Numbered from the stretch's first letter, positions 1 through 13,314 are shown. The stretch is DNA of 64,000 bases from Ramazzottius varieornatus (GCA_001949185.1 BDGG01000010.1:632873-696872), one strand, 5' to 3'. Numbers and translations are program-made. Notes: generated by a model not told the origin, from the sequence alone.

Positions 1-160
1 ACCTCCCGACATCATCAAGAAATGCATCGACGGCCTGATTGCCAAGGACTACATTCAGCGAGCCGAAGAAAACAAGTGAGCGCCCATTCTGTTTCCTTCG
101 TTCGCCAGTACTGGTAACGAGGTTGTTCTTTTCAGGTCCGTCTACCGATACGTGGCATAG
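1..160 (+). CDS. Cullin, C-terminal end (partial)
   Basis: This is the last part of a cullin, the scaffold of cullin-RING ubiquitin ligases. Bases 1-75 encode a winged-helix end reading PPDIIKKCIDGLIAKDYIQR, the WHB region next to the neddylation site. A GT donor follows at 76 and an AG acceptor ends at 135; the second exon (136-160) adds SVYRYVA and a TAG stop. The terminal Y-x-Y-V-A is the hallmark cullin C-terminus. Read without splicing, the frame would stop at once and lose this tail, which supports the intron. Which cullin (CUL1/2/3/4 type) cannot be decided from about 30 residues. The gene converges on the RIM-binding protein gene, whose stop lies 330 bp away. Confidence 0.85.
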
Positions 161-417
161 TCAACGGTACACATCTGTTCCAATATATGTTTTCTTTGAG
201 TTTCTTTCGACGCACACGTTACACATGGAAAATGTATGGTGATGTGAGATCACCGTGCGACAAAGCCACAAACCTCTTTTCCGGAATAACCACTTTGTCA
301 ACCACAGGAAAGGAGAGAGAAAATGCCATAAAACAAGTAATCGACAATAACAAAAGAGTCAAATAATGTCTCTTTTTTCTGCTAGAAAAACTTGAGAATC
401 ATTTTCTACCGGGATAC

Positions 418-440
418 CTCGCAATAAAATTCATTGCGAG
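418..440. terminator. 8-bp hairpin with AATAAA between convergent genes
   Basis: CTCGCAAT (418-425) and ATTGCGAG (433-440) form a perfect 8-bp inverted repeat. AATAAA (423-428) spans the left-arm/loop junction. It lies about 265 nt after the cullin stop and 50 nt after the RIM-binding protein stop, so it is a plausible polyadenylation signal for the plus-strand cullin. The function of the hairpin is inferred. The remaining sequence from 161 to 489 shows nothing else I recognise. Confidence 0.4.
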
Positions 441-489
441 GGAAAACGTCTGGTCCACTTTTATAAATTAATCCTGAGAAATTCTCACT

Positions 490-3400
490 CTACCTCTTTG
501 GTTGGTTTCCACCGTGAACGTCAGCTGTGGTGGTTTGTCTATGTTGTGGGTTGGCACTACCAGGTCGCTGTTGGCCTCCTTGCTGGTTGGTGGTGGACCG
601 TGAGGCGGAAGGATCGCGTTCACGAAGGGAAGGATTGCGGGTGAGGGTGGAGGACTGGGAGGTGGCGGCAGCTGTGGTGCCTTCAGTGGCCGGATCGATG
701 AGGTAGTTGGATGGGACCAGGCCTTGCTTGCCGCTGGCTTGGTGTTCCCCTTCGAAGAAGCCGTCCTCGTCCATAATGCCGCTGACATAGATGACGTCGC
801 CTTTCTTGAAAGACAGTTCCTTCTACAAGTAGCAAATATTGACATTACCCATCGCTCTCGCTCCATCCGCGGATTGTACTACCAATCTCAAATGTGTAAT
901 ATAGAACATCGTAACATGGACAACAAACTTCTCCAAGCCGGGCAAAACCCAACAGACACCTTTCAGTTGACTTTCTTTTCGCCTACTCTGTTCAACTAAC
1001 CTCGAAATCAGGGTTGGGCGAGTTGGACACCTCGTAGTCGTATTTGGCAATCATTTTCTTGATCGGTCCGCGAGTCGGTTCCTTGATGGTCACATTGGCT
1101 CCTTTGCTCCCACCTTTCAAGGCCGATGGTCTAGGTCGGTCAACCGTAGCTTCCTCACCCAGGTATTTCCTCACTAACCGCTCGTCGTCCACGACCGTCA
1201 CCAAATTGCAGCCGACCATGCCTTGCCGTCCATTCCCTATCAGTTCGCCTTGATAGAAACCATCTTGGTCCTTCGTACCCGTTACCTGCAAATCATTCCA
1301 TTAACCTAGAACTCGAATATAGTATTGCTCCGCGACGTACCTTGATCAGCTCATTCGCTCTGAAAGACAGTTCTTCAGCGGCGGCATCCGCATTGGGCGA
1401 CTCGGTAGCCGCGTCAAAGTCTCTATTGGTCCTGAAGAGCCTAACCAGCTTGTTTTTGATCTTGTCCAGGTTGCCTCCCTGCTGTCCACTTGCCCCACCA
1501 CCAGACTGCACTACGCCTTGCTGACTTCTTGCACGATCGCGACCCTCACTCTCGTCCCGTCTCTTCGGTCCTTCATCCGGATACTCGTACTTCCCACGCG
1601 GCGCTTCGCGCGCCGGCCTCTGCTGGCGTGGCATAGCCCGTCTGTCCAGACTGGCGTAATTATTGATCATAGGGCCGCTCTGCAAGCGCTCCTGGTTGCC
1701 TCGGCTGTAGCGCGATGGACCTTCCATCTCGAAACGATCGCGGGATTGACTACGCATTCGTCGGTTGGATAGATCATTGGGCGGACTGTCGAAGCTACCG
1801 CGCGGTCCGCCGCGGTAATAGCCGCGTTCTTCAGCCTCCCGGTCGGAGTAGGCACGGTGGCGCGAGTCCATGCTTTCGAAAGAGTCCTCTTTGGTAATTT
1901 CGATTTGCGGCAGGGAAGTGGTCCGTTCGTACATACCGAAAGGCAGATTCGGCTGGCGTCCTGAAACCAGAATAACGTTTTGGTCTAAGGCAAAAACGGA
2001 TAACTCTCCACACATCAACCCGGGCAAGCACACTGTAACCATCAGTAAGTCTCCATACATGGACATTTGTTAGAAATCTATTCATGGCGTAATTTGCCAT
2101 TTTTCTACGTGTCGACTAAGTTAAGTTTGTCATGGCTGTTAAGTTAGTGCTTCAACCCAACTTAGTTCTTGCGGGAGAATCAATGGTTGTACCTTCAAAG
2201 AAAGGAGCGTCGAAGGGATTTGGTCCGCCGAACGGTCCTCCAGGTCCAGGTGGGCCCCCAAAGCGGGGTCCTTCAAACCTCGGACCGAATCGTGGAAAAG
2301 GCCCTCGTGGTCCAAAGGCGTGCGGGCCTCTGGGAGGAAAGGACCCAATGGACATGTTCTCAAAGGGTCGAACAAGGAAAGACATTGGTCCGGAATGGCG
2401 CGGTGGGCCCATAAAACCGCCTGGGCCTGGCGGAGGTCCGAAGTCCCTTGCACCCGGCGGCAGAGTATTCGGTCTACCAGCCATGTTCCTCTGACCAAAT
2501 TGCTGAGGACCCGGCACTCTCCTTCCGTAACTGTCAAACATGGGTCTTCCACCCATCATTTGGTCCTCTGTCTCTTCCATGATATCCATCAGCGGCTCTT
2601 CGTTCTGCCCATAATACTCGGGCGGTATCCTGTTGGGCGCGGTGACATTGATTTGTGGTGGTGGCCCTTGTCTGTTGTTGGGGGGATCGCGGAACGTCAC
2701 GGTGTTTTGCCGGCTTCCGGCGGCTGGCGATACTGGCGGAAGAGGGGTCAGAGGTGTCAGGTGGGTATGTTCTGCGCTTTGAGCTTGAGCAACGGCTTTG
2801 ACGTGACCCAGAAGAACATCTTCGGTCACGGAGAGGAAAGGCGAGTCTCGTGACACGTTTTTGGATGAGATGGTTCGAACTGTAAGGGTTCGAGGGAGAG
2901 GAGGCTGCAGTCTTGTTATATCGAGCAAGGCGTGGTCACCTGAAGAAAGAAAAGGTGAAAGCAGTACAGGGTGACAGCTTGACTGTACAATGGTACGCAA
3001 TACCGGTGGGACTGTCAATTTGCTGGACGCGTTGACCGTCCGCGTAAATGGCATATCCCGTGACGTCACAATTGGCCGGAGGAATGACTGGAGTCCACGT
3101 TAGGAGCAGCGTTCCATCCTGCGGGCCGCTCTCCAATTGTAGAGTGGAAGGTGGATCCGGCACGTTATCGGGAAGGGTTTTGAAGCCTACTTGCGCACAG
3201 GCTTGGAGGTAATTGCTGAAGGACACGGTGGACTTTGGTACTACCGGCACAACGTGGATCTTGTAGTCGGTGTTGGGCAGGAGGTCGGGTATGACGATGT
3301 GGTGCGAAGAGGCGGGCACCGTCACGTATTCCCGTTCGTTGACAAAGATGGTGTGCTGGTAACTACTGTTGGCCGGAATCCAGGTTACTGTGGCTGATGT

Positions 3401-6395
3401 GGCACTAATGTTTATTACTCGAAGCTCCGTCGGCATCACAGGACAGTCTTTCCCCACTAGAATCGTACAAAGCGAATCTAGAGACTCTCGACCGGCACCT
3501 GCAAGAGACAGACTGCTTAATGCAGAGTGGGCTGAAGAAAGATCCGCAGTGCACGGTATGCTCAGATAAGCAGAAAGAATGTGCTGCAGGCAATTCCCCC
3601 GATAACTCCGACATACGCCCCGTAGGCTGCGCATGGGACGAACATACAGTACGTCCGCTTTATCGAAAAAAATACAGTAGCAAAACAATACTCTCAACGC
3701 TGTGCCAGGTTCTGTGTTCGAACTAAGTTAAAGACGGAAACCTAGAGCTGCAGCGGAAAATATTGTTTTTCTGCGTACAGTAGAGCCTACTGTAGTTCTG
3801 CATTGTAATGTAGCGATCGCTGGCTGGGCTGCGTATCGTACCTGTACAGGATCGGACACTGACACGGTGGCAGAAGGACAAATCAATCCCTTCGACTAAG
3901 GCACGACATCGTTCGTTCCCTCGGATGGTGGTCTTGAGAACGCGATTGACGTAAACGTTGTAGCATTCTACAAAGTTGGCGGGAGCCGGTGTCCAGCCAA
4001 TCATAATACTCTTGTGCATTTGCTTCTCCAGCGTGAGGTTTGAAGGCGGAGGCACATTGGGGTCCTCGCTTGAGGTCTCACGCTTGGCAGCCGACGAATG
4101 CGTGGAAGGCAGTTTTTGGCTAAAGTCCGACGGACGCGTATTACTGTTGTCAGACCGAAAGTCCATCGTTGCACCCCTGGCAGTACTACTCCCTGAGCTA
4201 TGCTGAACACCACCGACTCTCCTCGACTCAAATAACGTTACGCTCCCTGAAGTGCCGGGCACGGTTCCAGCGTTGATATTGGTGGAGAAATGCACACTGG
4301 ACTGCGTCACACGACTTGAGCTGGCTTTGGCACTGCTGGTAGTCAAGGCAGGATTGTTGGGGTAACTAGCGTGGAAGTCGACCAGCTCCTCCGGGGGTAG
4401 ACGCTCAACGTAGTTGCTCGGTACAAGACCGTGCCGACCGTCTAGCGTCTCCCCTTCAAAGTACCCGTCTTCGTCGATATCACCAAAAACAATCACAAAT
4501 TCGCCCTTCTTCAGCTCCAACTCCAGGTCGGCAATGTCGTGGTTTGGAGAGATCTTGGCCGGGTTGTAGGCGTACTTGGCGACGTATACCGACAACTTTT
4601 GATCTTCGGATGGACCAACGTCCACGGCGCGGTCTACGGACTCGAAGAGGGGATGGAGGAGGTGCTGGCGCAAAGTAGAGGACCTACGGGGCAAAACGCA
4701 ATGGTGGGCTGGGCTTTCGAAGGGTCAAAAGCTGAAACAGACTGCAGCCCATGGATTTCTCTTTTGGATAAGCTCAAGCGCGTGTCTTGGAAGTTGGAAT
4801 TTGCTCTCTACGCTTTTTCGTCCTTGGACTTGTCGAAATACAGTAGACTAGACCGCGCTCTTGGTTTGTACACCATTGCAGCTTACCTTGTGGAGGAATC
4901 CGTTCTCCGAGAAGAGATAGATTCGTCCAAACTGGAACCTACTAAAAAAAGTGCTAGTTACTGTAAATTCATCACCCTGAACTTACATGGAGAAGGGTAG
5001 GCGTACAATTCGTACCAAGGCCGGAGTCTGTCTTCTGCGTACCGAGACGAGGTTTCTGCTGTTGCTGCTGCAGGGCAAACCTCGAGCCTTCGCCGTTGAC
5101 CATACGCACACTGCTGCTCAGCGCGGAATCCGGCGTGGACGTTTCCGATTCCGGGGACGTTTGCACTTCTGAGCTGGTCAGATTGACACCTGACTTGGAG
5201 CGGGAAGCTTGTTTTTGTACCGATGACATTTCCAGGCCGAGTTCCTCGTACAAAACATTCTGCAGAGCACATCGCTTTTCCAGTTCCCGCAGCTTCGACT
5301 GCAATACAAATAAATTCACTGGCGGCCATACACAATGGTTTCTCATAAAAAGACAAATATCGCCCGGATGTACGATTTGTCGATGAGGTAAACAGTAGAA
5401 ATGGTAATGGGTACGATGACGCTTGCGCCACAATCTAGCACGGCTGATTTAGCTTGATCTCGAATCTTAAATTCACAACACTGCGAATACTTCGTGTTTC
5501 GTCATCATACGTCACCCAGACTGTCAAGATTACGTCATTTACAGAATTTGATCCTACTTTTCCATTAGACATCAGCTGTCTTTACGGAAAAACTAAATTT
5601 TGCAGTGCCGTCACTGAAGAAATTAGTAATCAAAGATGCTTGATTCATTAGTCTACATGTTGTACCTCTAAGGACTCGATGACTTCCTGGTACTTCCTTC
5701 TTCCCACAAGTTCATCCTGCAACAGTTCAGAACCCTAAGAACTTGGTCTTCAATCAACTTACATGAGTCAATTTACTCAAGACCGTAGACGTCAGTCCAG
5801 ACTGTCTTTGTTGAAGTAGTGAGTTGGGGGGACAAAGGAAGCCTTGAAGCTTACCTTATGCAGTTGTTTAATCTCGATTTGCTTTTCGGACAGCTGTGCT
5901 TTGGCCTCTTCGCACTCTCGTTCGAGCTCTTTCCGCTTCTCAGCGGCTTCTCGCAGGCTCTATAGAATTCAACAAGAAAAAAAAATTGAATAAGCGCGTC
6001 TAAGCCTTGCCGGGAAAGCTGTAAAGGGGGGCTACACGGGAAGAAGCGTGACAACAGGGATATGCCCAATGTATGCTGCACATGTTGTGCCGACAGCGCG
6101 TCATCGACAAGGCACTTTAAGTATTGATCGCTTCCAACCGGCAGATTTTTTAGGCAAAGTGTGATTTTAGGCAAAGGGGTTAAAAGCAGGGGCCTGCTGG
6201 TAAAGCTACTTGTTAAGTTAAGGCCTGTAGTAATGGCCGCCATGCATACAGATAACAGAAGCGGAGACTTACCTTAACTATGGACTCCAGGTTGGCAGAT
6301 TTAGCATAATATGCATCACGCTCACTTTTGACGCTTTGACACTCTTGCGTCAAACTGGCAACCAGCTCTCGCAGGTTCTTGACTTCCTGAACAAC
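490..6395 (-). CDS. RIMBP: RIM-binding protein (RIM-BP), 5' end not located
   Basis: RIM-BP is a presynaptic active-zone scaffold linking RIM and voltage-gated calcium channels. Ten exons read on the minus strand with phases that all close: 6273-6395, 5855-5959, 5666-5716 (a 51-nt microexon), 4987-5298, 3842-4664, 3004-3456, 2193-2939, 1341-1960, 1001-1285, 490-822 (stop TAG 490-492), giving about 1283 residues. Domain order: N-terminal coiled coil (exons 6395-4987); SH3-1 (around 4340-4600, ending GLVPSNYVERL); three fibronectin-III repeats (around 3850-4050, 3190-3450 and 2760-3190); a Pro/Gly-rich linker (around 2200-2500); SH3-2 (exons 1341 and 1001, with DQDGFYQGEL); SH3-3 (GLVPSNYLIDP at about 700). 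One SH3, three FN3 and two C-terminal SH3s is the RIM-BP layout. No ATG was found; the first exon seen starts in the coiled coil at phase 0, so N-terminal exons lie beyond 6395, possibly including 13315-13500. Confidence 0.93.
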
Positions 6396-7841
6396 CTGCA
6401 AAAAAAGAGAAACAAGATGGTTAAGACTAGCACTACAGAACGGACATCCTATTCCAAGCACTTCAGCGGTGTGACAACACCTGTATTCACTAAGCGCCGT
6501 CGAGACGCGTTGTACTGTACAATCGTGGATTACACTTCGAGCAGGAAGAAGTTCACGGTGAGTACGAGGAAAAGGGACAAAAGCGATACAAATTCACAAC
6601 ACACTCACGTACAAGACTTCCGTTCCACTTTGTCCGTCTGCACATCAGACGTCTGCCGAAAAGGAAAAGTTTATTCCTGCTGTCGGTAGAATGTACACAT
6701 TGTCCATTGACGAAGCTCCAAAGGAAACGTCAAAACACGGAAACCAATCCGACATCAGAAAACAATATCTGATAATCTTGTAAAGTGACCAATCAATCAG
6801 TCTTCACGCTGCTGAAAGTGCAACAAATCGAGCCAACTGTCACGCCGGCTGGCAAACACGACCAGCACATTGGCATAGCACGCTGGAAAAAAGGGATTGG
6901 TACAAACAGACGTCTGTTCCCTTCTGTTCCTCTTCCTGCGCACAAGCACTGTCAAAGGCGTACCAAGTCTTTCGCTCGATGATCGGTTGCATACAGTGGA
7001 ACACATTGCATGATTGCTACAAGCGTATGCTACAGTCTGTGTCGTTCAGATTCTGATCCTCTAATCCTTGATTGACGTGTTCGATCGGCACATGGGTGTA
7101 CGGCATGTCGTTAGGCTACTTCCTCGTCTGTGACGTCGCTCGCTCGTGCGGTGACGGCCACCGTCAACGCGACGGCACTCTCCACCGTGATGACGTCATG
7201 CACACGTCAACTGCCTGCCTCGGCTACACGCGCGGATGTACAATTTAGCGAACAGGAACAAGCCAGGCTGGATGAAATACAATAGGCCTGTCTTTTTCCT
7301 ATCATTATCGATCGGGCGATACAATCATTCCTGACAGACTACGAGGAAGGAACCCTAGTCTTGCCTCGGGAGATTCGGTCATGTATGAGTATGCAGCCAG
7401 GCGAAACAGCCAGACCGATTTGATGAGCCGATGTGTGCACTTTTTTGTTTGCTGCTCCATATTTTGTCGTCAACTCCACATCTTTAGTACATACACAACT
7501 CGTCATTTCGATTATCGCTCAGCTGCCATGTGGCGAAATCGTCGTGCAAGCTCTACATGCCAGCAGAAATGTATCCAGCCAGTTCAAGCGATTATTCACC
7601 ATTAGCTTCAATTGCGCAAGAAATTCATCCGGGCTCGCGCAGATTACAGATCACGGTAGCTCTCAGGGGCCAGGGCAACGAATAGAAACGCTGTGATGTC
7701 TGTCAGCTCCGTCCCACTGTGATTCACGAACGAAAGTCTTCTATCCTGAGGCGCTGTCAGTCTTTAGATTCCAACGTACTCCACGTCGGGAATCCTTCCC
7801 AAAAGCCAAAGACACGATACGTGTACACAAGCGGATTGCGC

Positions 7842-8059
7842 TGTGGGCAAGGTTCCTCAGAAGTCTGGGGTCATAGCGTAGAGGCACAGCTGATGGAATT
7901 TGAGCAGGGCAGGGGAAGGTTTCGGGTTTTTCTTGAATATTCTCGGCTCCCACATGGCAAGCCCCGACCCCTACCCTGGGCTACCCTGCCCCCTGCCTGA
8001 ATTTCCTCGACTATGCCTCTACGCCGTGACTCCAGACTTCTGAGGAACTTTGCCCAGAC
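7842..8059. mobile_element. Inverted-repeat MITE-like element, family A copy 1
   Basis: The left arm (about 7842-7915: GGGCAAGGTTCCTCAGAAGT, then TCTGGGGTCATAGCGTAGAG) is matched in reverse complement by the right arm (about 7985-8059). The arms are 70-80 bp long with a GC-rich centre and no coding capacity, so the element can fold into one long hairpin. A second diverged copy with the same arm sequence lies inside an OSBP intron at 22157-22368. The two copies and the terminal inverted repeats fit a non-autonomous DNA transposon (MITE). No flanking target duplication is obvious. Confidence 0.65.
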
Positions 8060-10099
8060 TCCAATTGCAGTCAAGAAAACTGAGCATAACAGCAGCAACA
8101 GTCCAGTGTACACCTGGATCAGTTGAATACTTTACGCCGCAAGGTTTGTCGGACTGTAAGCAGCATTATCCAAAGGAGAAACTCTCCGGATTCAGGAGTC
8201 TGACGTCCAGGATTTCAATTTTAAAAGTCCTTTCGTCATTCCCCTATAGCTACGTATACGGTCGTCGTGCGTGTTGCTTACGTCTTAGACATTGCTACAC
8301 AGACTCCAATAACCCTAAGCTGTCACTGGATTCCAATAATCTTGTCTTCCCAAATGTACACAATGCGTACACATGTGGACGATCCGTCATTTCATCCATT
8401 GACAAATCTAAAAATAGTCCTTGTTTTAGGGTTCGTGAAAATTAAACAAAATTCATGTAACGTACACTAGCCCAGAAACTCGGTCGCTGTGATAACTGCA
8501 TGAGAACTCAAGTATCCGGCGATAGCCTACTACGGGAAGTTGGGGAAACCAATGAGCATATTGTGAATCAAAGTAGGAGTGCAAATCTCCCTGGTCGAAT
8601 TTGGTATTCTGCCAAGTAATGAATTAAATTTGACTTTGACCCAACTCCCCGCTGACTGTCAAGAGAGGAGTGCCACCAAATAGCTAATGACCACCACTCC
8701 CTGTGTCGCCAGTGGGAGAGATGGGATACGTCACAATCCATTTATTCAAGGCCAAAGTGTGCTGGGACGTATGCTAATTGAATTTTTCGTGTACTTTCAC
8801 CTTTGGCTGGAGAAAGGAGACGATTCACATACAGAAATACGTCGTATTCACTGTTTTGAATCCCTAGCAGCACTGCGAAATATGCACGCACAAACACAGC
8901 CATTAAAAAAAGGACAAAGGTGGGTTTGTTGCTGCACCATATTTATAGACGGGTTCACGGAATAAAAAGTTCGGAAAACAAGATTACTCCATTAGCCCTG
9001 TCGTAAGACTGGATCGAAACAAGAGCAAGAACAAAACGGAGACAAGGGAAGGTTTCTGCACCCTCGAGTATTCGCCGTCGATTCCTCCAAGGTCGGTCAG
9101 GTTCTTTGTTCTAGTACTGTCGAAACCAGAACGCAGTATGAGTACTGTGCTGGTTGCGGTTCTGTCAAAGTTGGTCGATGCGGCAAAGTCCGCGTAATCA
9201 ATTACGGTTTGGTGGGAGTCCGTTTTCATTGCGTCCATATGGAATCATTCAGATCGGTTATTCGAAAATCCATTAATGTGAGAATACTCACACAAGGGAT
9301 GGGACATGCGGTGGTATCTGTGGGTCCTATCAGTCGCTTGTGCATCGTAACGCGTTCCAGCGCATTTCCCCATTAGATCCAGATTCCAGATCGTGGTTTG
9401 CGTATGCATGCATGAATATCCCTGTTGTTGTAAAGTCCCTTCTCTCGGAACAGGCGCGAAGTTTCACATCACTGCGCACGTGTGAGATAAGTTTAAACCA
9501 TAACCGAGAGGATCGTGCACGAAAAGATTCCACGTAACACTTGTATAAAATCTTACGAATCTCCATCTACATTAGTGCATTGTCTGTCATATCACAAGAT
9601 ACTGTCATTGTTCTGCTGTATATAGCTGAGCACTCTCTGATACCTGCAACTCGTACCACCTGCAAGCCGTTTTTTGGAAAGCCGAAACCATTCCTTCGGG
9701 TACGCAACGTTTTGGTTACGTTTTGGCATAACGAAAACGCTCGTACGAAAATGAGTATAGCGACTTGAAAATAGGTGAATGGTGAAAACTTGGTGAAAAA
9801 TACCTGGGGATTGTTGGTAAGTGGCTCTTTTGGCTGAGTGGTTAATACATCCGATTCATCTAAGGACTTCACTAGCTACCTATTCCAGCTGCTGTTTGAT
9901 GACTTGAATGCAGGGATTTTGCCACACCGGCGGCTGGAGGTTAGGGCCAAGCCGCACCTCAACTTTTTCGCTAGATTTTCCGTTGCTTTTCGCGTTCTGC
10001 CCGTCGAAATTTATTAGAAACAGATAGCGCGAGACAACAGCAGCGCAATATGTGTGAGGGCGCGGCCTTGCTCGCTGGGGTCGAATTTTTACTCAGTCA

Positions 10100-10600
10100 A
10101 TTCTTGTCGCTGAATAAACTGTCCATGTGAGCGTTCAACGAATTCATTCAGTGAGGACTCCCGCTGAATGAGATAGCCTTCACCCGGGTTTATCCAACGA
10201 GAATAGGCACATTTCTTTCGAAATTCCTAATCCCCTTGAGGCAAATAACACTGTTTTCCCAACCTAAGAGGCTGATCAGTTTTACCCCGTTTCCGCCTTT
10301 CCGGACCTCCGTTCGACCCTGACCCCGTGATCACTAGCTAGCATGCTCTGGGAAGTACGGGCTGTCGAGTCTTCGCGCGATACTCGCTGAGTATCTTCCG
10401 TGTAATTACCAAGTTCCTCACTGGGTGTTAGTGATCATTACATCTGTCTACAACATTGTCCTCGCTGAATATGGTTGGCTGACCAGTATTCCAGGGTTCC
10501 TTACGGGTAAAACTCACCAACTCGATTGTCTAAAGTCGTCACTGATTATACTGTGCGTATACGTATGTCACTCTCGACAATTTTTCCTCACTGAATAATT
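10100..10600. repeat. Degenerate recurring CTCRCTGAATA motif
   Basis: A motif close to TCGCTGAATA or CTCACTGAATA recurs about six times at uneven spacing: near 10112, 10167, 10385, 10418, 10463 and 10588. It could be an eroded tandem repeat or chance enrichment. No gene is seen here. Confidence 0.25.
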
Positions 10601-10685
10601 TCACGGAATTCTGTTGAGTCCACCTCCCTTACGGTATTAGGAAGCAGGAAAAGCTGCTGGCCAAAGATCTGTGGCCCTCTCGTGC

Positions 10686-10760
10686 ATATATATATATATA
10701 TCTGTGAGAGTAACTTTTTTTCGTATATATATATATCTGTGAGAGTAACTTTTTTTCGTA
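10686..10760. repeat. Two-copy AT-rich tandem repeat
   Basis: A unit of about 36 bp, an (AT)n tract followed by CTGTGAGAGTAACTTTTTTTC, occurs twice head to tail with essentially no differences outside the length of the (AT) tract. The near identity implies a recent duplication or slippage event. Confidence 0.8.
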
Positions 10761-13314
10761 CGAGACGTGGAGTACTCTGGCTACAGTAGAAGTTCATGTT
10801 GCGTGTGATGCGCACGAAGTTGACACCATGAGATCCAGAGCCACTAGAACGCGAAGAAAAGTCCCTGGTTTGATTTCAAAGGGAAAACCGGAAACTGCAG
10901 CGCGTTCTCGGAGAGTCGGAACGTAGAACAGCCCCCGGAGACACAGCGCCACGACGTCCGTCGAACTGGGTATTTGGCGAGAAGGTTTCGCGGTGCTAAA
11001 GTCTGTCTGGCTCGACTGGCGTGAGCTTCGTGCTTATGTTTCCCAGCAGGACTTGTTTCCTGGGATGATCAGTCCTTGGTCCTGGTTCTCGGAAAGCAAA
11101 AGACTGCAAAGAAGCGGGACAGCCCCGAAACCTGTTTCCGACATGGCAAAGTACACGCTTGCAGGTCTTTCCACAGCAAAGAAGCAGATGGTTTAAGTAT
11201 GGTGGTTCAAAACCTGATGACTTCTTATTGTGAGCGCCTTATGTTGCAAGTACTAATCTAATGTGGTGTAATCGCTTCCTGTTGTCACGGAGGGTCCTGT
11301 GGTAAAGCAATCAAGCAGATAGTCAAATCGACCGGTTTCATTTCAGCCACTGATCGAAGATGCTACGCGGTACAATAAGTCTTGCTTGGCTGGAGCAGCT
11401 TGGGAATGTGTATCCAGTTCAGCCGGAACGACGAACGAATAAATTGAAAGTCGATCGAGATAGTAGGCGCTGTTGAAAAGGGAAGGCCAATGGGGAAGGT
11501 TTTTGTGAATGAGCCTTGAATGTAAGGAGCTTATTTACGAAGTTGAAAGCTCAACACGGCACTTCCTAACTTAACGATTGTGGACGTAGCCAAGTTCACG
11601 CTCGTGCAGCAGTTGAGTCCACGAAGAACACGTGCGATGCCGTGTTTACGGTACGGCAAAGCTTCCCGACCAGCTCAACCAGTCAAGGTTAATTGGTGCA
11701 GGACCAATACCATAAAAACACTTACTGTCAAATCTGAAGGATGACGTTGACGTTCTTAATCCACAGACAAGTTCAGGTTGCTGAACGCTCGGTATGGGGG
11801 TGCAAGTAGATTACTTCAGCAGTGAGATATCCATTTGTGCCGCCAAGTAATCCTTGATTGATATCATACCCATATCAACACACGTACTTCCTAGTTCAGA
11901 GCTGGGCAACCCAAGGAAGATGTACTCCGTCACCACATCATATCATCCAGCAGAATACTGTGAAAAACTTTCTGTCTTTCATTGAAGGAACCGTTTCGAT
12001 CCAAAACAGAAGTCGCAAGCCGGGATCGGTCACCTCAATCAGTTATGGATGACAAGGTGGGATATTCCTTTTACCTCCACTCGGCAGATCTCTACTTCGG
12101 TGATAAAGTTTTCCGCATGCAGAGTCAATCCCTGAGAGATATGAGAGGGTATATCAGTACTGTACGTGTGATTGCCGTAACCATACATGGGTGGAAAAAT
12201 GATGGGTTCAAAATCCTGGGCTATCAGCTTTACGAGCGTATCTGTCTGGATTTGCTGAAAGGCACTATCGGTAGTCGGTTAGGCTTGCCTGACAAGGGAA
12301 CGTGGGCTCGTGCAGTGAGAGGGGGTTACGTTGGCAAGTATTCAATATCGCTTAACTGGTACACGTCGCTTGTGGTGACAGACGCGCTTTGCAATGTTGG
12401 AACAGCAGCTCAACATATACACCCATAAATCCCTTCGCAAGAGGATGGAGTCTGTAGGGAAAGAAGGGGAAAAGGGAAGCAGCGCACGTAGAGGCTCTCC
12501 TTGTACAGTCATAACTGTGAATGGCGTCTCCCCGCCGGCCTATCATGTTCCCTTTTTTCCTGTAAAGTGTCGTACAACCTTGCCAACCATGCCTGTATTT
12601 ATCCAGATTACGGAAAAAGGGGATCGATAGCGTCTCTTCCTTTTCCGTTGAGCTCAGTAGCTCGTGTTTGGCCTGGGTCGGCTCCACGATCCCGCACTCG
12701 AGCTCCACCGCCATCATAACCCCTCTATTTGCCGGTTATCACGGGTGTTTACGGTCCACTCTATTCACGCCTATATAGATGGCTGCCTGCCGTACTAATA
12801 ACTTGCACGCATAGGGGTCACTTCTTCTCGACGAAAAACCTTCCGTGACTTTTTCCAACACATGCGTACTCCATCTCAAAGCCATAGCTGTAAAATCTCT
12901 ATCATAACACCGGACCGAAAAATAGTTTTCAGACTTGCCATCCTGGTCGTAATGCACTGTCTTGGTTCACAAACCAAGCCACCTTGCGAACCTGGACACC
13001 TGTGACGGTCCATCGATGAAACAAACCCTTGACACTCGTTTTATCGCAAAGGCCATGTTCTTGATAAAACAACCCTCATAATTATTGCTTGTGCCAACAG
13101 CACCAGCTACTGTATAGTAGGTAGCCAAATGTCCCTTCATTGTACAGTAGATGGCGCCATCTGCACCGGGATGCAAACGATGTCCGGACGGTAAGTTAAG
13201 GGGATCTACTGGATTTTTCGATCAATGCACAATAATCCCCAAGATACTGGGACAAAACTTCATGAGTTTAAAGATTCCACATGATTGCTAACGAGAAGGA
13301 CTACGCGAACTTAC

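Larger units (their letters stand above)
6396..13314. other. Gene-poor stretch, large RIM-BP intron or upstream region
   Basis: About 6.9 kb with many short open frames but no recognisable protein, no family motif and no consistent exon chain. It contains one inverted-repeat element (7842-8059), a tandem AT-rich duplication (10686-10760) and a run of degenerate repeats around 10.1-10.6 kb. If the exon at 13315-13500 belongs to RIM-BP, this is a single long intron; otherwise it is the RIM-BP upstream and intergenic region. The longest frame (11982-12428) has no ATG at its start and no recognisable content. Confidence 0.5.

Noticed and set aside
2132-2494. Gly/Pro-rich plus-strand open frame (120 codons)
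   Set aside because: Antisense shadow of the Pro/Gly-rich RIM-BP linker exon, whose splice phases close on the minus strand.
9826-9880. tRNA-like A-box (TTTTGGCTGAGTGGTTAATAC)
   Set aside because: It resembles the D-arm of a class II tRNA, but no matching B-box (GGTTCRANNCC) or acceptor-stem pairing follows.
11982-12428. 148-codon open frame on the plus strand
   Set aside because: No ATG at its start, no family content, no splice-supported partner exons. Likely chance.
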